Of a stretch of 64,000 nt of DNA, positions 58,293 through 64,000 are shown one piece after another. The DNA comes from Panax quinquefolius (Eukaryota; Streptophyta; Magnoliopsida; Apiales; Araliaceae), in contig CM035167.1 in assembly GCA_020205615.1 (NCBI GenBank), positions 27,417,130-27,481,129 on the forward strand. The letters are read 5' to 3'. The notes beneath the pieces are model-generated. The model was not told the DNA's origin and did no database searches. It saw only the letters and a program-made list of their open reading frames with translations. Position 1 is the stretch's first letter. Each line of letters starts with the position of its first letter. The translations under genes were made by a program, and so were the position numbers.

Positions 58293-59508
58293 TATAAGAC
58301 CCCAACTTATTATAAATAAAATCAAATTTTCTCTATTTATTATTGTGAATAATAAGGTGATAATTTGATATAATACTTTAGTTATGGGTGAAATGTGAAA
58401 ATTTTGCAAAATAAGCAAGTGGTTATAAAATATTCATTTATGTGGGGAATATTCGTTTGGTCGTGGAATATTCTTTACGTCGGGAATATTAAATTCGACT
58501 AGGTGAACATTTGTGGGCCCCATAACGGATAAGCTATCGGATGAAGAAAACGATAAAGTATGAGTTTTTATAAATAAACGGCGTAATTATTACAATTAAC
58601 ACTTTGTTGGATTACCCGGTGGTAAAAAAATACGATGTCTGGCGTGGTTGCTGCAGATACGCTTGATTTTTGCATGATATTTTTGAATTATTGATTCTTA
58701 CGTAAGAAGACACTACTCAATAATTATTACGGTAATTCTTTATTCAATATTTTATTTTATTGGTTCAATAATTCTTTGCGTTGATATTTTATATTATTGT
58801 TGTTTCAATAATTGTCATTTACAAGATATTTCCCATTATCGGATCAATAATTCATATTATTTAAATAATATTATTAGATAGCATTATTGGCAATGACTAG
58901 AAAGTTTCATCGAGGAGAGTTTGGTCACCTAATTGCGGCGCGAAGAAGGAGAAATCCTTATCGAAAAGCCCCTCTTTCTGCGCGAGCGGCTGGTTGTCAT
59001 AAATGTGATTCTATAATATTATTTGTGAATAATTAATTATTGATTCATATGATAAAGAAATATTTATTTTATGTGGATATAAATGTTGGATATATTTATT
59101 GTGGATAAAAATGAAGGAGTTAATGTTGAGGTGTTTTATCAGTATTTTTGTCGGAACGGAGGTATTAAAAATTAAACCAGTGTTTTTGAGATATATTGCG
59201 TGAGTTATAATTTTTAATCCGATCGTTGTGATTTTTGGATATGTTATACATATATAAGTTGAGTATATGTCCACAAATTTTGAACCGTTAAAAATGAATG
59301 TATGATTTGTTATGAATTTTAAGATGTGACTGATTTAGAAATTAGGTTTATAAATGATTTTGGTGGAAAATTCTAGAATTGAGTTGGCCCCACTTTTAGT
59401 TGGTGAGAAATGTGCTGGAATTTTTATTCAAATGTGGTGGGTGGGAATAGTAGCAGGTAAAGCCATCAGGTTGCAGGTCAAGTCTGCTTTGGCGTGCTAA
59501 TATTTTCC

Positions 59509-59516
59509 TATAAATA
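59509..59516 (+). promoter_or_regulatory. Putative TATA box in E 5' LTR
   Basis: TATAAATA in TTTCCTATAAATAGAGGGC, upstream of a TTTTCTCTCTCTATATT leader. Confidence 0.65.
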
Positions 59517-60078
59517 GAGGGCTAAGTTAGAATTAAAAATCACACCAGAATTCATAAGTTTTCTCTCTCTATATTATTGAGTGTATTTTGTGAGTATTTA
59601 GATACTTTGTGAGTTTTTATTTATCAGTGCAAGTTTCCTTCAGCCCTATACCAATATTCCAGTCAGAAGTATTGTTCGTTTGAGGTAAGGGATGTTATTT
59701 CTTCTTAAATGATATTATTTTCTTCAATATCATTATCTTTGAAATATTGGTTTGAACTTTTTATCAAATTTAGAACTTTTTGTGTGTGTCTAGGTTCTTA
59801 TTCACGATATCACGGTAGTATTCACGATATCTGATATTATTCATAGAAAAATGAAATTTTCTCCTTTTTGTCCAAAATGTCTATTATGGATACTATCTTT
59901 GATTGTATCCATGTTTTGATCTTTATTCTTGAATTTTGCTTCAAAATTGGTTATTATGGAGTATTATTGATCTTGGATAAACTATAATACGAATCTCTAA
60001 TATTTGTTATTTTGTTTCACTGGATTCGTTCCTTTAAAATATTTTTCATCATCCTCAGTCCTAAATGATGATATTACT

Positions 60079-60265
60079 GAATATCTTTGGCCTGTAGTGA
60101 AAAGATGAATAATTAACTGATGAATATCTTTGGCCTGTAGTGCAAAGATGAATGATTACCTAATGAATATCTTTGGACCGTAGTGCAAAGATGAACAGTG
60201 TTGAGATGAACATAACCATTTGGTGATACAAATGAATATCTTTGGCACGTAGTAGTAAAAGATGA
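60079..60265 (+). repeat. Four tandem hairpins ATCTTTG-GCCYGTAGTG-CAAAGAT in E LTR
   Basis: Copies lie near 60080, 60126, 60168 and 60237. The copy at 60126-60149 has a perfect 7-bp stem; the others have slightly shorter stems. Confidence 0.88.
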
Positions 60266-60836
60266 ATATTTGATTAAAGATGTATATTGATTGTTGTTCT
60301 GAGGAGATAAAATATTGATGATGGACTTTTAAATCTTAGAAGATAGTAGAACTCATTCTACTTGACTCTTCTAATGGATTGTTGTTTCCGCGCAGATTGT
60401 TGATCTAAAACTTGTTGTCTCATTATATTTTATCAAAATTTTTTTCTGTTGAAGACTAATGATAAATTATTGTATATTATCTTAGTCATAATATTTTTCT
60501 TGGGCTAGTTGAGCTCACCCTTTTCCTTTTTGTTCCATTTTTCTTCTCGGAGGTGAGAACATAGCGAGGATCTAGTCGGGGTATGGAGTGATGGTTCTAG
60601 AAAGATTTTTAGCAGATCCTCACTATTTACGTGCAAAAATAGTGTTTGAATAATTATAATGAGGACTTATTTGAGTGTGGATATTGTCTAGAAGACAATA
60701 TTTGTATTTAAACTCACAGTATGTGTTGTCGTATTTTGCACGACAATTGTATTATTGAAGTTATAGTTTGCTTTCTGTACCATATATTTGGCGACTCAGA
60801 ATGGGTGTTGTATACCTATTTTGGGGGCGTCACAGT

Positions 60837-60848
60837 TGGTATCAGAGC
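60837..60848 (+). other. Primer-binding site of E (tRNA-iMet)
   Basis: TGGTATCAGAGC two bases after the LTR end. Confidence 0.92.
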
Positions 60849-61021
60849 TTAGGGATATGATCCATGGCTGAGGTGTGAGACAAGAACTAGGAGAGGAGAG
60901 ACGGGGAAGTTCTTCACTAGTATGACCTACCTAAGTTTATTTGGTATTTAATTGGTCGGTCAGAGTATAGAGATAATATGTGATATGTCAATTAAACCTT
61001 GTTTAGTGGCAGTGTTTGAAA

Positions 61022-62282
61022 ATGGCATCTGAAAATGTTGTGATAAGCAATGAAGCATATGAGACCGTTGAGTCACCAACGATCAATACCCAGGATAATG
61101 TGCATCAGGATGGCAATAAGCCTCAGGTGAACAATGGCACCGACCAAATGAAGAACGACGGTACGTTTAGGAGCTTTTTAGAATTCATGCAACACCAAAC
61201 GAGAGAGACTCCTGTTCATAATGTAGGTGGAAACAATGGCAACCCACGGTTGGTCACCGCTAAGCAGTTCAAGGAGCTGGGACCACCGGAGTTTTTGGGA
61301 AAGCCAGAACCACTTACGGCAGAGACGTGGATAAAGCAGATCACCAAGATATTTGATGTCTTGGGATGTTCCGAGGAGCAAAAGGTTCCCTTTGCCACCT
61401 TTATGTTGCGAGGAGAGGCAGATTACTGGTGAGAATCGGTAAAGCGTACTCAACCCGCCATGACTTTGAAGATGTCTTGGGAGAAGTTCCAAGAATTGTT
61501 CAACGACAAGTACTTTCCCGAAAGTATTCGTCGCATGAAGGAGGTTGAGTTCATCAAGCTGGAGCAAAACAATATGAACGTGTCGCAGTACGAAGCTAAG
61601 TTTGCCGAGTTGTCCCGATTTGCATCCCATTTGGTTGATAATGAGGAGAGAATGACACGAATGTTTCTGCGAGGTTTGAAACCCGAAATACGTCAATACC
61701 TCATTTCTCATAAACTTTGTTTATATTCAGATGTAGTGAATAGGGCTCGCTTATTTATTGGAACGAGCGATAATGCCCCAACTAAAAGATAACGAGCAAC
61801 AACACGATAATAATCGTCATCGGTGGGTGTAGCATCATCGAACAATGATAACCATCGTGGAGGAAATTATCATGCCAGAAATGATAACCACTTCGGTGGT
61901 AATCATGGCCAAGATAATAAAAGAAATGATTCAAGTGGAAATTTCAAGAAGAGAAGATTTAACGATGACGGAAAGATGTCATGCAGCAAAGACCAAAGAC
62001 CAAAGAACAAATTCTAGGGGAGGAGAACGACCGCCAGTTAGATGCTACAGATGCGAAGAGGAGGGACATATAAGTCCAAACTGTTCACAGCTTTCCAAGA
62101 TATGTTTAAGTTGTGGAAAAGACGGTCACATAGCTCAATTTTGTCTTGTAGTGAAATCAAGTCTAGTTGGGATGGTGGCACCAAAGGTGGATACGGACAA
62201 AACAAAGTCGGTGGTTTCAGGAAGAGCATTTTTCGTGACTTCTCAAAGAGCGAGTAACCCGAACGAGGTTAGCACGGGTTAG
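61022..62282 (+). pseudogene. gag of E
   Basis: ATG at 61022 (MASENVVISNEAYE), 15 bases after a run shared with A. One frame runs to 61790 with a single premature TGA at 61430 (normally Trp) in the DYW segment. The core has FKELGPPEFLGKPEPL, WEKFQELFNDKYF and MTRMFLRGLKPEIRQYL. A TAA at 61790 and a frame change near 62000 precede two well-formed CCHC knuckles, CYRCEEEGHISPNC and CLSCGKDGHIAQFC (about 62041-62146). It is the best preserved gag of the A/B/C/E group. Intact, it would form the particle and bind RNA. Confidence 0.88.
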
Positions 62283-62675
62283 TTAATTATAAATTCTTGC
62301 AAAGTCTATACCTTATTAGATACCGGTTCTACCCACTCTTTTATTTCTCCTGCTTGTGCTCAACGTTTAAACTTGACTCCGAAGAAATTAGACTTTGACT
62401 TATATCTGTGGAGACTCGTTAGAGAAAGCATTATCATATCCACGATTTATAAATCTTGTTTGATCCAAATGGGCACAATCACATTACTTGTTGATCTTAT
62501 CTCTTTAAAGATACTTGCATTTGACGTAATTTTAGGGATTGATTGGTTAACTACTCATCATGCCAAAATTGATTATTTTCATAAGGTTGTTAGTTTTCAT
62601 ATTCTTAACCAACCTGTTATGCGAATTCAAAAAACCAAATCATTGAAGTCAAAACACTTTCATATCAAGCCATAA
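62283..62675 (+). pseudogene. Aspartic protease of E
   Basis: The segment LLDTGSTHSFIS is encoded at about 62315-62350 with the DTG catalytic triad. It is followed by AQRLNLTPKKLDFDL and, in the frame 62373-62675, ILAFDVILGIDWLTTHH. One frame change separates it from gag. Confidence 0.8.
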
Positions 62676-63030
62676 AGCCATTCGTTTATTGAAAAATGGA
62701 TGTCAAGCTTTCTTAGCCCATTTCATGGACTTAAACAAAAATACAGATTTGAATGATATTTCTGTTGTTAGTGAATTTACTGACATATTTCCTGAAGAAT
62801 TTCCTGGCATACCCCCAGAGCGTTATATTAAATTTTGTATCGACTTTGAACCCGGTACAAAACCCATTTCTAAAATCTCTTATCGAATGGCTCCTATTGA
62901 ACGCCAGGAGTTAAAAACCCAATTACAAGAGTTGGTACTCAAGCCTCTATCTGGTAACTTCATTTGTGGAATGTACCAAAGCCAGACTCTCCGTAGGGGA
63001 TGCTATATTTGTTTGGTGGTAAAACAATAG
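62676..63030 (+). pseudogene. Linker and RT N-terminus of E
   Basis: LLKNGCQAFLAHFMD, then VVSEFTDIFPEEFPGIPPE, PGTKPISKISYRMAP and QELKTQLQEL. Homology ends near 62955, before the first RT catalytic motif. Confidence 0.8.
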
Positions 63031-63606
63031 GTGCTATTGTGATGTGTTATCAAAGATTGGGATATGAGTCACAGTTGAGAGCAACTTAAGTCAAGAATCG
63101 AAATACGTAGCTTTCAGAAGGCTTAAAGTAGTTACTTATCGGAGATTCGTGGAAGGATTTTCTCGAATCACTACTCATTAACTTAGTGACTCGGAAAGAT
63201 ACAAAATTCATATGGAGCGAGGAATGCGAGAAGATTTTCCAAGAGCTCAAGAGGCAACTCATTTTTGAACCTGCTCGACCATACCATCTGGAAAAGCGAA
63301 CGTGGTGGTGACGTTGTTGAGAAGATCGTATACTGCAGATACGAGTGCGATATTGTTGAACACAAAGACCTATTTTGTATAATTTATAAATGATAGAGTT
63401 AGAGTTAAAGACTCTAGGGACCCACGTGATGATATACGAGTAAAATTGACTTTAATCAATAACGTTAAAGCCGCTCAAGCTACAGACCTGGAGCTGATGA
63501 ACATAAAGAAGAATGTGCAAGGATGCGTTATTCTAGAAGCAAGAGTCGATGAAGAGAAGAAAGCTCAAGCCTTCGATTTATTTGAATCCTCAATCGAGTA
63601 GGAACT
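63031..63606 (+). pseudogene. Short RT/RNase H/integrase scraps of E
   Basis: About 63125-63300 reads as the RT connection domain ([24 protein letters not shown]) in shifting frames, and about 63270-63400 as the RNase H end (YHLEK...). 63440-63600 has parts of the link to integrase (AAQATDLELM, EEKKAQAFDLFE). The YIDD box and the integrase core are absent. Confidence 0.7.
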
Positions 63607-63945
63607 GTGGCCTATAGACTCGCCTTAATGCTAAGTATGTCGCGTGTTCATAACGTTTTTCATGTATCGATGTTACATAAATATGTGGACGACCCAAACC
63701 ACATTATTGCATTACAACCAGATGAGATAGCCGAAGATTTAACGTACGAGGAGGTACCTGCCAAGATCTTGGATAGGAAAGAACATGTCCTACGCACAAA
63801 GGTTATACCTCAAGTTAAGGTTTTGTGGAGGAACTATGCTATTGAAGAAATGAACTGGGAGTTGGAATCAGAAATGAAAGCGAGGTATCCTCACCTTTTC
63901 GATACACCAGGTACGTACGTCAATTTCGAGGATGAAATTTCATAA
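63607..63945 (+). pseudogene. Chromodomain end of the E polyprotein
   Basis: One open frame from 63607: MAYRLALMLSMSRVHNVFHV (integrase tail), then the chromodomain EDLTYEEVPAKILD, VIPQVKVLWRNYAIEEM and NWELESEM, ending NFEDEIS at a TAA. It lacks the integrase to which it is normally fused, so it could not act as a targeting domain as it stands. It is the cleanest reading of the tail shared with A, B and C. Confidence 0.88.
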
Positions 63946-63956
63946 GGATGGGAGGT
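63944..63956 (+). other. Polypurine tract of E
   Basis: AAGGATGGGAGGT before the 3' LTR, slightly degraded. Confidence 0.75.
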
Positions 63957-64000
63957 TGTAAGTACCCAACTTATTATAAATAAAATCAAATTTCCTCTAT
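63957..64000 (+). repeat. 3' LTR of E, first 44 bp
   Basis: TGTAAGTACCCAACTTATTA matches the E 5' LTR start and the F start. The window ends inside it. Confidence 0.88.

Larger units (their letters stand above)
58293..60834 (+). repeat. 5' LTR of E
   Basis: It ends GGGGGCGTCACA. TATA box at 59509-59516, a small TATTCACGATATC minisatellite (about 59789-59840) and the GTAGTGCA hairpin repeats (60079-60265). The minus-strand ORF 59011-59274 has a counterpart in F only because the LTRs are homologous. Confidence 0.9.
58293..64000 (+). mobile_element. Element E: internally deleted chromovirus, 3' LTR cut by window end
   Basis: 5' LTR (2542 bp), iMet primer site, 3.1-kb interior, and the first 44 bp of the 3' LTR. 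gag, protease, the RT N-terminus and the chromodomain remain. The RT catalytic box, most of RNase H and the integrase core are missing. The LTR starts TATAAGACCCC where TGTAAG is expected, probably altered by the TA run. The LTR is the same family as F and C. Confidence 0.9.

Noticed and set aside
59011..59274. ORF similar to one at 23829-24050, suggesting a conserved gene
   Set aside because: Both lie in homologous LTRs (E and F). Similarity reflects LTR copying, the ends differ, and the frame is antisense to the element.

Overview
The window is plant nuclear DNA of heterochromatic character. It consists almost entirely of nested LTR retrotransposons; I found no host gene, tRNA, rRNA or CRISPR array. 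Plant origin is supported by: primer-binding sites for plant initiator tRNA-Met (TGGTATCAGAGC and variants) and tRNA-Asp (TGGCGCCGTTG...); Ty3/gypsy chromovirus polyproteins; an Athila-like gag; Ty1/copia elements; and AT-rich LTRs of 1.7 to 4 kb. Every coding region carries stops, frameshifts or deletions. Species is not identifiable from what I can see.

Layout, with my labels. J (1-4541, +) is a non-autonomous Athila-like element whose 5' LTR runs off the window. It sits inside H (4542-8434, -), a Ty3/gypsy 5' end. H abuts a copia pol remnant (8435-9121, -). C (9122-45305, -) is a chromovirus split three times: by A (9829-18497, +) in its 3' LTR, by B (21297-43699, +) in its integrase, and by D (45306 onward, +) in its reverse transcriptase. 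B is itself split by F, a solo LTR (22236-24798, -), and by G, a nearly full-length chromovirus (29704-41219, +). D, a copia element, is split by a second copy of its own family, D2 (48597-57846, +); D resumes at 57847-58292. E (58293 to the window end, +) is a deleted chromovirus of the same LTR superfamily as A, B, C and F.

Direct repeats support the nesting: ATTAT around A, TTCAA around B, TTAAG around G, CGTGG/CGCGG around F, and ACATT/ACATC around D2. G's empty site is also visible, because the other LTR of B carries the uninterrupted sequence.

A, B, C, E and F are related chromovirus derivatives: iMet primer, LTR start TGTRAGACCCC or similar, LTR end GGGGGYGTCACA, and a shared polyprotein end. 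They range from C (RT, RNase H, integrase, chromodomain) through E (gag, protease, partial RT, chromodomain) to B, which has LTRs of about 4.0 kb around only 339 bp of interior. G and H form a second chromovirus lineage with an extra acidic coiled-coil ORF between the primer site and gag.

The least expected signal is structural. The gypsy LTRs and the copia LTRs and leaders hold many short hairpins in which the loop or core stays constant between copies while both arms of the stem change together.
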